Below are positions 1 to 7,066 of a stretch of DNA of 21,744 nucleotides, piece by piece. A program made the translations under genes and the position numbers. The notes under the pieces were generated by a model. It saw only the letters and a list, made by a program, of their open reading frames with translations. It ran no database searches and was not told the origin of the DNA. Source of the DNA: an uncultured beta proteobacterium (GTDB taxonomy: Bacteria > Pseudomonadota > Gammaproteobacteria > Burkholderiales > Burkholderiaceae_C). Location of the stretch: contig CAILKA010000114.1 in the NCBI GenBank assembly GCA_903834645.1, positions 1 to 21,744 on the forward strand, given 5' to 3'. Within the stretch, counting starts at the first letter, position 1, and each line of letters opens with the position of its first letter.

Positions 1-353
1 AGCCGCAGGGATCGCTCGACGCTGGTCCTGAGTTGGGTCGCCGAGGCGTCATAGAAGCCCACCTTGCGCTGCGGGCTCAGGTCGTTGGGCACGTAGATGC
101 CTGCCTTCGTGACGATGGCCAGCTGGTCGCGCAGCCCGGGCGAAAGGGCCATGGCGCCTCCCAGTGCCTCCTCCACCCGGTACCCGCCATAGATCTCTGC
201 CGTGTCGAGGGTCGTGATTCCCAGTTCGACACAACGGTTCAATCGGCGGTTGATGTCCTGCAGGGAAGGCTGGTCGTCGAGCATCCGCCAGGTGCCATAG
301 ACCATGGCCGACAAGCTGGCGCTTCCAGCGTTCGAAGTGTCGCTTCTGATCAT
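1..353 (-). CDS. Aldo/keto reductase, YdhF-like (C-terminus cut by window edge)
   Basis: The first 117 residues of a cytosolic NAD(P)H-dependent aldo/keto reductase are visible; the rest lies beyond the left edge. The N-terminal barrel strands of the family are clear: an LDTAEIYGGY segment gives the catalytic Asp50 and Tyr55, and VTKAGIY gives the catalytic Lys83. The phrase around YGTWRM and the DIYGGY-type motif resemble the E. coli YdhF branch. The ATG at 353 lies 12 bases after the GH88 stop, so it is probably the last visible gene of the long minus-strand operon. The family reduces aldehydes or ketones of sugars and other compounds. In this setting a keto-uronate or sugar aldehyde is a reasonable guess, but the substrate cannot be told from sequence. 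The histidine of the family tetrad lies outside the window. Confidence 0.88.
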   Translation of the reverse strand, partial: MIRSDTSNAGSASLSAMVYGTWRMLDDQPSLQDINRRLNRCVELGITTLDTAEIYGGYRVEEALGGAMALSPGLRDQLAIVTKAGIYVPNDLSPQRKVGFYDASATQLRTSVERSLR

Positions 354-365
354 CTCGGGCAATCT

Positions 366-1544
366 CTATTGGCGGGTTGTCTCGATGGCGCTGTCATACG
401 CGAGCAGCGCTTCCAGCAGGAAATAGTCGCCAAAGATCAGGCTGGTGTTCGTGAGGCGATGGCTGGCGTCTGCGTGGAAGTTGCGCGCCTGGTAACGCAG
501 AGCACTGGCATGGCTGGGCGACGACGAAAAGTAGGGCGCCTGCACCAGGCTCTCGAGCGTGTTGACAGCCGCGTGCCAGAAGCGGACCTGGTCGGACGGC
601 TGCGGACACAGGCGAGCGAGCCGGAAGAAGGCGCAAGACGCCAGCGCGGCGGCACTCGAATCCTTGTACTCCAGGCCCGCGAGCCCGCTGTCGAAGTCCG
701 ATGGCGGCACGTGATCCGCCGGCAGGCGTGCCAGGTAGTAGTCGGCGGCCGCGACGGACTGCTCCAGGTAGCGCGGGTCCCCGGTGGCCTCGAACAGGTA
801 GGCGTAGCCGTAGATGGCCCAGGTCTGGCCACGCGACCAGCAACTCTCGTCGCCCAGACCCTGGTGCGTGTACTTTCGCTTCAGGCCACCGGTTTGCGGA
901 TTGAAATCGATGACGTGGTAGGTGCTCTGGTCGGGCCGGAAGAACTCCAGGCGCGAGCGGTCGGCGTGCTGCGTGGCGACTTGGCGGTAACGCTGCGGGC
1001 CGCCGTTGTCCGATGCCCAGACCAGCAACTCCAGGTTCATCATGTTGTCGATGATCACGACAAAGTTTTCCGGGTCGTCAATGGCGCCCCAGGATCGGAT
1101 CAGTCCGACGGTGTCACTGAAGCGCTTCGACAGGGACTCGGCCGCCTGGAGCACAACCGCCTTGTAGGCCGCATCGCCGGTCAGTCGATAGCCATGCCCG
1201 AAGCTGTCCATGATCATGAAGCCCAGATCATGGTTGGTGGTCGTGAACTGTTCTGCCGTCAGACCTGCCGTCCAGGTGTGCGCCCGCTGGCGCCAAAGAT
1301 CTGGGTTGGGCCACTGCCGACGCATCGCGAACTCATAGACGTACCACAGGGCGCCGGGGTAGAAGCCGCTGACCCAGTCCGAAGCAGGCACCGTGGACCA
1401 GACATCGGCCTTGGCCTCGTTCGGATAAGCCGACTTGTCGGGTTGATGATCGTCGTAGCGGGCCAGCTTGCGGGCCATCCTGGCCACGCAGGCGTCGATG
1501 TCAATGCCATCGATGGCGCGGGTGGCTGGTCCATCTCGGCTCAT
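366..1544 (-). CDS. GH88 unsaturated glucuronyl hydrolase
   Basis: This 392-residue protein matches the GH88 family, which removes 4-deoxy-hex-4-enuronosyl groups from the non-reducing end of oligosaccharides made by polysaccharide lyases. The mechanism is hydration of the double bond. Family landmarks occur in order: SGFYPGALWY at about 59-68, HDLGF with candidate catalytic Asp106, IIDNMMNLELL with candidate catalytic Asp166, STYHVIDFNPQTGG at 207-220, GDESCWSRGQTW at 231-242, and a C-terminal DSSAAALAS helix. Length is normal for the family, and there is no signal peptide, so it should act in the cytosol. Its start overlaps the SDR stop as ATGA. The released sugar opens to 5-dehydro-4-deoxy-D-glucuronate, the KduI substrate, which links it to kduI-kduD at 14966-16572. 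GH105 is the main alternative, but the motif order favours GH88. Confidence 0.93.
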   Translation of the reverse strand: MSRDGPATRAIDGIDIDACVARMARKLARYDDHQPDKSAYPNEAKADVWSTVPASDWVSGFYPGALWYVYEFAMRRQWPNPDLWRQRAHTWTAGLTAEQFTTTNHDLGFMIMDSFGHGYRLTGDAAYKAVVLQAAESLSKRFSDTVGLIRSWGAIDDPENFVVIIDNMMNLELLVWASDNGGPQRYRQVATQHADRSRLEFFRPDQSTYHVIDFNPQTGGLKRKYTHQGLGDESCWSRGQTWAIYGYAYLFEATGDPRYLEQSVAAADYYLARLPADHVPPSDFDSGLAGLEYKDSSAAALASCAFFRLARLCPQPSDQVRFWHAAVNTLESLVQAPYFSSSPSHASALRYQARNFHADASHRLTNTSLIFGDYFLLEALLAYDSAIETTRQ

Positions 1545-2272
1545 TTGCCGTGCTCCTTGTCGAGCGCCGCTGCCAGGGACAGGCCCGCGTAGTCCTGGGC
1601 GCGGAAGAAGCGGCCGCTGACTCCGTCATCCAGCAGCGCAGGCACCAGTGCGCCGGGCAGCACGGCGCTCGGGTCATGGGGTGCTCGGGGTCCGCCCAGG
1701 TCGGTGCGCAGCCAACCGGGATCCAGCAGGTTCATCTGCACGCCGGTGCCAGCGAGCTTGCGAGCGAAGTCGCGCACCAGTTTGTCGACCGCGGCCTTCG
1801 AAATCGAATAGGCCGACAGTTCGGGTTGATCCTGGATGCCCGACGTGAGGTTGATGACGCGCCCCCACTTGCGCGCGATCATGGGCGGCACCAGTCGGTG
1901 GCAGATACGCGCCAGGCTGATGACGTTGACCTCGAAGCTCTTGCGATAGTCCTGTGCAGGAATGTCGAAGAAGTTTTCGCGAAAGGGCGTCATGATGGCC
2001 GCGTTGTTGTAGACCACATCGATCTGCCCCGCCTGCTGCAGGGCCTGCGCCAGCATGTCGTCAACCTGGGCCTGTTCGGCGAGTTCGCCCGCCACGCACA
2101 CCACGCGCACACCCAAGGCTCGAACCTCGACCGCGAGCTGCTCCGTGTGGGCCAGATCTCTGCTGTGCAAGACCAGGTTGGAGCCCAGCCTGGCCAGCCC
2201 TGCGCTGACATGACGGCCAACACCGCGGCTTGACCCAGTCACAAGAGACCACTTGCCTTTCAATCCATCCAT
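1541..2272 (-). CDS. SDR family oxidoreductase
   Basis: This is a 243-residue classical short-chain dehydrogenase/reductase with a Rossmann fold, expected in the cytosol. The cofactor motif TGSSRGVG is at 12-19, NNAA at 89-92, and the catalytic Ser144, Tyr155 and Lys159 are in place, so it should be active. The frame opens with a GTG at 2281. I prefer the ATG at 2272 because GGAAG lies 8 bases before it. The stop overlaps the GH88 start by 4 bp. The C-terminal part (PGWLRTDLGG) fits SDRs acting on sugars or small alcohols, but the exact substrate is unknown. It is clearly distinct from KduD further right. Because it is coupled to GH88, it may reduce or oxidise a sugar-derived keto intermediate. 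Confidence 0.9.
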   Translation of the reverse strand: MDGLKGKWSLVTGSSRGVGRHVSAGLARLGSNLVLHSRDLAHTEQLAVEVRALGVRVVCVAGELAEQAQVDDMLAQALQQAGQIDVVYNNAAIMTPFRENFFDIPAQDYRKSFEVNVISLARICHRLVPPMIARKWGRVINLTSGIQDQPELSAYSISKAAVDKLVRDFARKLAGTGVQMNLLDPGWLRTDLGGPRAPHDPSAVLPGALVPALLDDGVSGRFFRAQDYAGLSLAAALDKEHGK

Positions 2273-2316
2273 GCCAGTCACTTCCAGTGCAATTCGACAG
2301 TGAAGCCAGTGCGCAT

Positions 2317-2341
2317 GGCCAGGGGTTCGACGCCCGTGGCC
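2317..2341. other. Inverted repeat in gap between molybdoenzyme and SDR genes
   Basis: The 88-base gap between the large-subunit stop and the SDR ATG holds a short hairpin: GGCCA pairs with TGGCC, then one mismatch, then three more GC pairs around a 7-base loop. No T-run follows on either strand, so it is not a convincing terminator. It could stabilise or process the operon mRNA. Confidence 0.3.
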
Positions 2342-2360
2342 AGGCCGGTGAGAAGTCCGT

Positions 2361-5183
2361 TCAGCTCAACAGCAGGTGGCTGAAGCTTGCGGACACGCGT
2401 TGCGCGTCGTTGTGTGCCGTGACTGCAAGCCCGAGGAATCCGCTCTTCGGCAGATCCTGGCTGTGGGTGCTGTACGTCTTCCAGATCGTTGCATCCCGGC
2501 TGAACATCGCGGTGAAGGTATCGCCCCTTCGAACCAGCTTCAGCCACACATGGGGAAAGGCCACCGGGAAGTCGGGTTCGGCTGGCAGCGGTTGCGGGGG
2601 ATAGACGGCCGCACACTGGCCACCCTCCTCCTTGCGGAACTGGAACTCCAGGCCACCGTTGTTGTTGTTGCGCGGCTCGTTGTTGCCAAAGGCAACGACC
2701 ATGACATGAGGCGAGCCCTCATCAAGGGATGACCTGAACATGATCCCGGCCTTGGTGTAGAGGTCGGCCATCTCCAGAGAGTCCACGCGAGCGCTGATCT
2801 CGAAGTCTCCGCTCACGGGCAGATATGCGAAGTGACCTTCATCGCGTACTCCCCAGATGTCAACGCCGCCTGCCAGCAACTGAACGGCGGTGGACGTCTG
2901 CCGGGTTTCGCCGCGCAGCCGTGGAGACCCGATATCGGCGCCTTGGAGAGTCGATGTTTGCACTTTTCTGGGATCCCACTTGAGGTCTGTTCTGGAAATC
3001 GGCAGTCGCCGAATGCGCGTGCCGGTGGCTGCGAAGATCGCGTTGCAGACGGCGGGGGCCACCGGGGGAAGGGCTGGCTCGCCCAGGCCTGTCGGCGCGG
3101 TCTTGCTCTCGATGAAGTGCACGTCCACCTGCCGTGGAGCGGCATCCATCCGGAGCACGGAGAAGTCGTGGAAATTCGACTGCTGCACGGCCCCGTCGGC
3201 GATCGTGATCTCCTGCAACCAGGCGGCGCTCAGTCCATCCATGATCGAGCCTTGCACCTGGCTCTCCGCGCCGCTGCGGTTGATGATCGGCCCCACGTCC
3301 ACCGCCGCAGTGATGCGCTTCACGGCAAGCACGCCTTCGGGCGAGATGCTGACTTCCGCCACTTCAGCGACGTAGCCCTGGTGGCTGAAGTGAAAGGCGA
3401 TGCCCTGCCCGGACCCTGCCGGCAGGCGCTTGCCCCAGCCCGCACGCTCGGCCGCGAGCCTGAGCACGGCCTTCATGCGCGCCGTGTCGAAGGCGGGATC
3501 CCAGCGCCCGGTACCCGCGAGCACGCGGTCCTCGCCGAGCATGGCCAGCCGAAACTCCAGAGGATCCTTGCCTGCTGCGTGTGCGAGTTCGTCGACAAAG
3601 CTCTGAAACACGAACGAGAAGCCGTTGGCGCCCGGCGCACGCCACCAATTGGTCGGGACGTTGGCGCTGAGGACCGACTTCTCCAGACGGAAACTGGGCA
3701 TGAAGCGGCTGGGAAACTCGTTGCCGCCGATGTCAGCAGCCGTGCCGGCTTTCGATGTGCTGTTCAAGCCGACGGTCACAAAGTGATTGCGCCAGGCCAC
3801 CGGCTTGCCCGCGCTGTCGAGCCCGGCCTGCAGAAAGTGCCAACCTGCAGGCCTGTATTTGCCGTGCTGGGTGTCACTGTCTCGGCGCCAGGTCAGCTTC
3901 ACGGGCCGCCCGACGCGTTGGGCGATCGCAGCAGCTTCCGCGACAAAGTCGTTGACGAGCCGGCGGCCGAAGGCGCCGCCGCTGCGGGTGAACTGCACCT
4001 CGACCTTCGACTTGGGCAGGTTCAGCACCTTGGCGACCAGGTTTTGCGCGTCCTGCGGCGATTGGGTCGGCGCAACCAGCTTGACCCCGCCATCGGGCAG
4101 CGGGATGGCCAACGCATTCATCGGCTCCAGCGGCGCATGGTGCAAGAAAGGGTAGTGATAGGCGGCCGATAGGGACTTCGCTGCCGAGCGCAGGCCGGCG
4201 GTCACGTCGCCCACACTCCGCACGGTCGAACCCTGCGTGGCCCCAAGCTCAGCCGCGCGTCGCTCATAGGCGGCCGAGTCCTGGCCAGGCTTCGCAGGGG
4301 ATTCCCAGGTCACGCGCAATTCGTCCTGCGCCTTGAACGTCGCCCAGGTTGAATCCCCGACGATGGCTACGCCAGGCAGCAGTCCGTAGGCGTCAGCGGT
4401 ACCCGCCAGGATGAAGGCGTCAATGATCCCGGGAAGCCGCTTGATGTGATCGAGGTTCGCCGAGGCGACTGTGCCGCCTGACGATGGACACTTCACGTAG
4501 ACGGCATGAACCATGCCGGGCGCTGTCTGATCGATGCCAAACAGGGGCCGCCCCATGACGATGGACGGGTTGTCGACGCCGCCCACCCGCTGGCCGATCA
4601 ATCGCTGCTCACGCGGCTCTTTCAAGACGATGTCCGACGCCGCAGGCAGTGGCAAGCCAGCAGCCCGAGACGAAAGCTCGCCGAAGGTCAGCGATCGCCC
4701 TGTGGGTGGGTGGGTCACCTTGGAGCCTGCAGCGCTGCACTCCGTTGCCGGGACAGACCATTGACCGGCGGCTGCTCGGATCAGCAGCGTGCGTGCCAAG
4801 GCGCCAGCCTCGCGCAGCGGCTGATAGCTGTCGAAGACCGACATGCTCCCACCGGCCTCCTGCGCGCCGAGCCTGGAATCGAGCGCGCCGGACTCGATCT
4901 GCACGGTCTGGAAGTCCGCACCCATTTCATCTGCCAGGATCATCGGCAAGGTCGTCTTCACGCCCTGGCCCAGCTCGGGAATCTTGGCCACCAGGATGAC
5001 GGCGCCATCGGGTCTGATCTTGATGAACGGACTCGGGGTGAAGGCGCCCTCACCCCGCTGCTGCGACGTGCCGCCCTGCGGCCGGGTCGACTGTGCGAGC
5101 ACATGGCTCAGCAGCAGGCCACCGCCCGCCAGTGCCGAAACCTGCAGGAACCGCCGACGCGGCTTTGAGATCGGCGCCCTCAC
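2361..5183 (-). CDS. Molybdopterin aldehyde oxidoreductase large subunit (IorB-like), Tat-exported, with extra C-terminal beta-sandwich domain
   Basis: This 940-residue protein starts at a GTG (5183) that overlaps the small-subunit stop as GTGA. A longer frame to 5255 would only overlap the small subunit. Residues 9-31 form a Tat signal (RRRFLQ followed by a hydrophobic stretch), so the folded enzyme is probably exported to the periplasm. Residues of about 50-740 are the xanthine-oxidase-type molybdenum subunit of the isoquinoline 1-oxidoreductase beta family, with GGAFGRR at 402-408 and the active-site glutamate in GLGEPALPP (Glu702). Such enzymes hydroxylate aldehydes or N-heterocycles with water. 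From about 748 to 940 there is an added domain containing ADIGSP, GVDIWGVRD, SGDFEISARV and KAGIMFRSSL. These are typical of DUF1349/concanavalin-like modules on secreted carbohydrate-active proteins. The family is normally about 700-770 residues long, so this is a true extension. The substrate is unknown; a sugar or oligosaccharide aldehyde is inferred from context. Confidence 0.9.
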   Translation of the reverse strand: MRAPISKPRRRFLQVSALAGGGLLLSHVLAQSTRPQGGTSQQRGEGAFTPSPFIKIRPDGAVILVAKIPELGQGVKTTLPMILADEMGADFQTVQIESGALDSRLGAQEAGGSMSVFDSYQPLREAGALARTLLIRAAAGQWSVPATECSAAGSKVTHPPTGRSLTFGELSSRAAGLPLPAASDIVLKEPREQRLIGQRVGGVDNPSIVMGRPLFGIDQTAPGMVHAVYVKCPSSGGTVASANLDHIKRLPGIIDAFILAGTADAYGLLPGVAIVGDSTWATFKAQDELRVTWESPAKPGQDSAAYERRAAELGATQGSTVRSVGDVTAGLRSAAKSLSAAYHYPFLHHAPLEPMNALAIPLPDGGVKLVAPTQSPQDAQNLVAKVLNLPKSKVEVQFTRSGGAFGRRLVNDFVAEAAAIAQRVGRPVKLTWRRDSDTQHGKYRPAGWHFLQAGLDSAGKPVAWRNHFVTVGLNSTSKAGTAADIGGNEFPSRFMPSFRLEKSVLSANVPTNWWRAPGANGFSFVFQSFVDELAHAAGKDPLEFRLAMLGEDRVLAGTGRWDPAFDTARMKAVLRLAAERAGWGKRLPAGSGQGIAFHFSHQGYVAEVAEVSISPEGVLAVKRITAAVDVGPIINRSGAESQVQGSIMDGLSAAWLQEITIADGAVQQSNFHDFSVLRMDAAPRQVDVHFIESKTAPTGLGEPALPPVAPAVCNAIFAATGTRIRRLPISRTDLKWDPRKVQTSTLQGADIGSPRLRGETRQTSTAVQLLAGGVDIWGVRDEGHFAYLPVSGDFEISARVDSLEMADLYTKAGIMFRSSLDEGSPHVMVVAFGNNEPRNNNNGGLEFQFRKEEGGQCAAVYPPQPLPAEPDFPVAFPHVWLKLVRRGDTFTAMFSRDATIWKTYSTHSQDLPKSGFLGLAVTAHNDAQRVSASFSHLLLS

Positions 5184-5650
5184 TTGCGGCCTGCCATCTT
5201 TGCCGCAGCGTCCTGGATGGCCGCGCGTATACGAACATAGGTGCCACAACGGCACAGCACCCCGGCCATGGCCGCATCGATCTGTTCATCGGTCGGCGAG
5301 GGATGCTGCTTCAAAAGGGCCGCGGCGGCCATGATCTGCCCACTCTGGCAGTAGCCACATTGAGGCACGTCCCGTTCACACCAGGCGCGCTGGAGCGGAT
5401 GCGCCCCGTTGGCATCGAGACCCTCGATCGTGGTGACCGCTTGCTCGCCCACCGCAGACACGGGTGTCATGCAAGACCGTGCGGCCTGGCCGTCCACATG
5501 AACCGTGCAGGCACCGCACTGCGCCAGTCCGCAACCGTACTTGGTTCCGAGCAGCGACAGGTGATCCCGAAGCACCCAAAGCAGCGGCGTGTCAGCGGCC
5601 ACGACGACAGTGCGGCGCTGGCCGTTGATCTTCAATGTGTGAGGCGTCAT
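5180..5650 (-). CDS. 2Fe-2S small subunit of molybdenum hydroxylase (IorA-like)
   Basis: This 156-residue protein carries both iron-sulphur clusters of a two-subunit molybdenum hydroxylase. The plant-ferredoxin-type cluster ligands are Cys40, Cys45, Cys48 and Cys60. The second cluster ligands are Cys98 and Cys101 (QCGYCQSG), then Cys133 and Cys135 (CRCGTY). All eight are present, so it should pass electrons from the molybdenum centre. It has no signal peptide and probably rides to the periplasm with the Tat-bearing large subunit, with which its gene overlaps by 4 bp. No FAD subunit gene is next to it, as expected for the Ior type. A cytochrome c acceptor, often found with this type, is also absent from the window. 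The ATG at 5650 has no good ribosome binding site; it lies 48 bases after the MFS stop. Confidence 0.95.
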   Translation of the reverse strand: MTPHTLKINGQRRTVVVAADTPLLWVLRDHLSLLGTKYGCGLAQCGACTVHVDGQAARSCMTPVSAVGEQAVTTIEGLDANGAHPLQRAWCERDVPQCGYCQSGQIMAAAALLKQHPSPTDEQIDAAMAGVLCRCGTYVRIRAAIQDAAAKMAGRK

Positions 5651-5698
5651 GGGGGTGGGTGATGCTTCAATGAACCTGGCGCATGCACAGACGGAGGC

Positions 5699-7066
5699 TC
5701 AGGAGGGCGCGACGTAATGGTGCTGCCCGCCGTGCTGTTGCCACTTCCGATAGACCACCCAACCCAGCCCGACAGAGGCGAACGCAAGCCCGCTGCCGGC
5801 CAGGAAGGTGTACCGGTAGTCATTGCCCAAGGCATCGAGCAGCAATCCGAGCACAGGCCCCAGACACATGCTGAAGGCTGCCGTGATCAACCCCCCTGCG
5901 GCCCCGAACTGGGCAAACTTCATCTGCGGGTACAGCATCTGCCCGATGGCGGCCGTGCCCGTCCAGTAGATGCCGGAAACCACGCCATGGACGAGCAGCG
6001 CGACCCCGAAGGAGGCCTGATCGCGCAGCAGGAAGAAGGCCATCAGCATCAAGCTCCCGTAGAGCACCAGCGCCACCTGCGCGACACGAATGGGATGGAA
6101 GCGGTCGACCAGCCAGCCGATGGGCACGGCCAGCAGGAATGACGACGTGAACGTGGCGACCATGTACTTGCCATACAGCTCCATGCTCATGCCGAAACTC
6201 TTTGCGGCAAAGATGGCGAATGTGTTCACGGGAAGGTAAGTGACGGTACCCAGCGCGACGAAGCAGAACACCCACAGGTAGTAGGGCCGCGACAGGCAGT
6301 CGCGGTAGTAGTCGCCAATCGCGATGCGAAACAGACTCTTGCCTGCTTCCCGCTCGGGGGGTGGCGGGTACTCGCCCTCCTTCACCTTGCGGCACATGAT
6401 CGAAAAGCCCACCCCGTAGATCAACCCGATGCAGGTGAAGACCAGGGCGAAGTTGCCCTCGACATTGCCGATGATCTGGTAGTTGAAGATGACGCCGACT
6501 GCCAGGCCGACGGCCCGGAACATGCCGTAGAAACGCCCCAACCAGGCACGCGGAACCACGTCGTTGATCAGGCCATTGAAGACCGAATTGGAGATCACGA
6601 CGCCGATCTCGAAGATCGTCCAGAAGAACACCATGACCATCAGGATGGACAGGTGCTCGGTGCCTGGGCTTCGGCCCATCCATTGGTGCAGGGCGGCTCC
6701 GATGAACGGGCTGTAGCCCAGGCCGATCATGGACAGCGAAGTGATCGGGGTCGGCCAGAGCAGAAACGGAATGCGCCGGCCCCAGCGGCCGCGATGGCGA
6801 TCACTCCAGTAACTGATCACGGGGCCGAGGAAAAAGATGATCGCCTGCGGGATGGTCAGCAGGAAGATCCCGGTGGCGAAGTCCGACGCCTGATACTCCT
6901 TGAGCATCAACTGGGCAGTCGGCGCGGCTGAGCGTTCGCGCAACATGTACGCGAAGTCGCCGAAGAGGAGCCAGAAGAACAGCAGCGCAAGCCCCGCGGA
7001 GCTGTACGTCAGCGTGCCCGCCGTCCAGGTAGGCGCAGCAGTCTTGGCCACGACAGGCGCGCTCAT
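5699..7066 (-). CDS. MFS transporter, sugar-type (SLC45/GPH-like)
   Basis: This 455-residue inner-membrane protein has about 12 hydrophobic segments. The loop between TM2 and TM3 carries a major-facilitator motif A (SDRHRGRWGRR, residues 88-98), of the form seen in sucrose/SLC45-like and glycoside-pentoside-hexuronide carriers. A similar charged loop (VDRFHPIR) follows the matching helix of the second half. It probably moves a mono- or oligosaccharide from periplasm to cytosol with a cation. The start overlaps the halogenase-like stop as ATGA. Its place after the receptor, lyase and halogenase-like genes suggests it takes up the lyase products (unsaturated oligouronides), but substrate specificity cannot be read from sequence. 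Confidence 0.9.
   Translation of the reverse strand: MSAPVVAKTAAPTWTAGTLTYSSAGLALLFFWLLFGDFAYMLRERSAAPTAQLMLKEYQASDFATGIFLLTIPQAIIFFLGPVISYWSDRHRGRWGRRIPFLLWPTPITSLSMIGLGYSPFIGAALHQWMGRSPGTEHLSILMVMVFFWTIFEIGVVISNSVFNGLINDVVPRAWLGRFYGMFRAVGLAVGVIFNYQIIGNVEGNFALVFTCIGLIYGVGFSIMCRKVKEGEYPPPPEREAGKSLFRIAIGDYYRDCLSRPYYLWVFCFVALGTVTYLPVNTFAIFAAKSFGMSMELYGKYMVATFTSSFLLAVPIGWLVDRFHPIRVAQVALVLYGSLMLMAFFLLRDQASFGVALLVHGVVSGIYWTGTAAIGQMLYPQMKFAQFGAAGGLITAAFSMCLGPVLGLLLDALGNDYRYTFLAGSGLAFASVGLGWVVYRKWQQHGGQHHYVAPS

Noticed and set aside
33..1592. A 519-codon plus-strand open frame opposite the AKR, GH88 and SDR genes
   Set aside because: It spans three minus-strand genes with clear catalytic motifs; its translation is rich in Arg, Gly and Val with no domain. 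GC-rich third positions create such long antisense frames.
2278..2616. A minus-strand frame ending in RTGFTVELHWK, resembling a beta-barrel end, possibly a frameshifted tail of the large subunit
   Set aside because: The annotated frame of the large subunit ends naturally after a complete beta-sandwich pattern (SASFSHLLLS), and the other frame loses those motifs. It is most likely chance.
2832..4172. A 446-codon plus-strand frame opposite the molybdenum subunit
   Set aside because: It is fully covered by the reading frame with GGAFGRR and GLGEPALPP; no recognisable domain or ribosome binding site.
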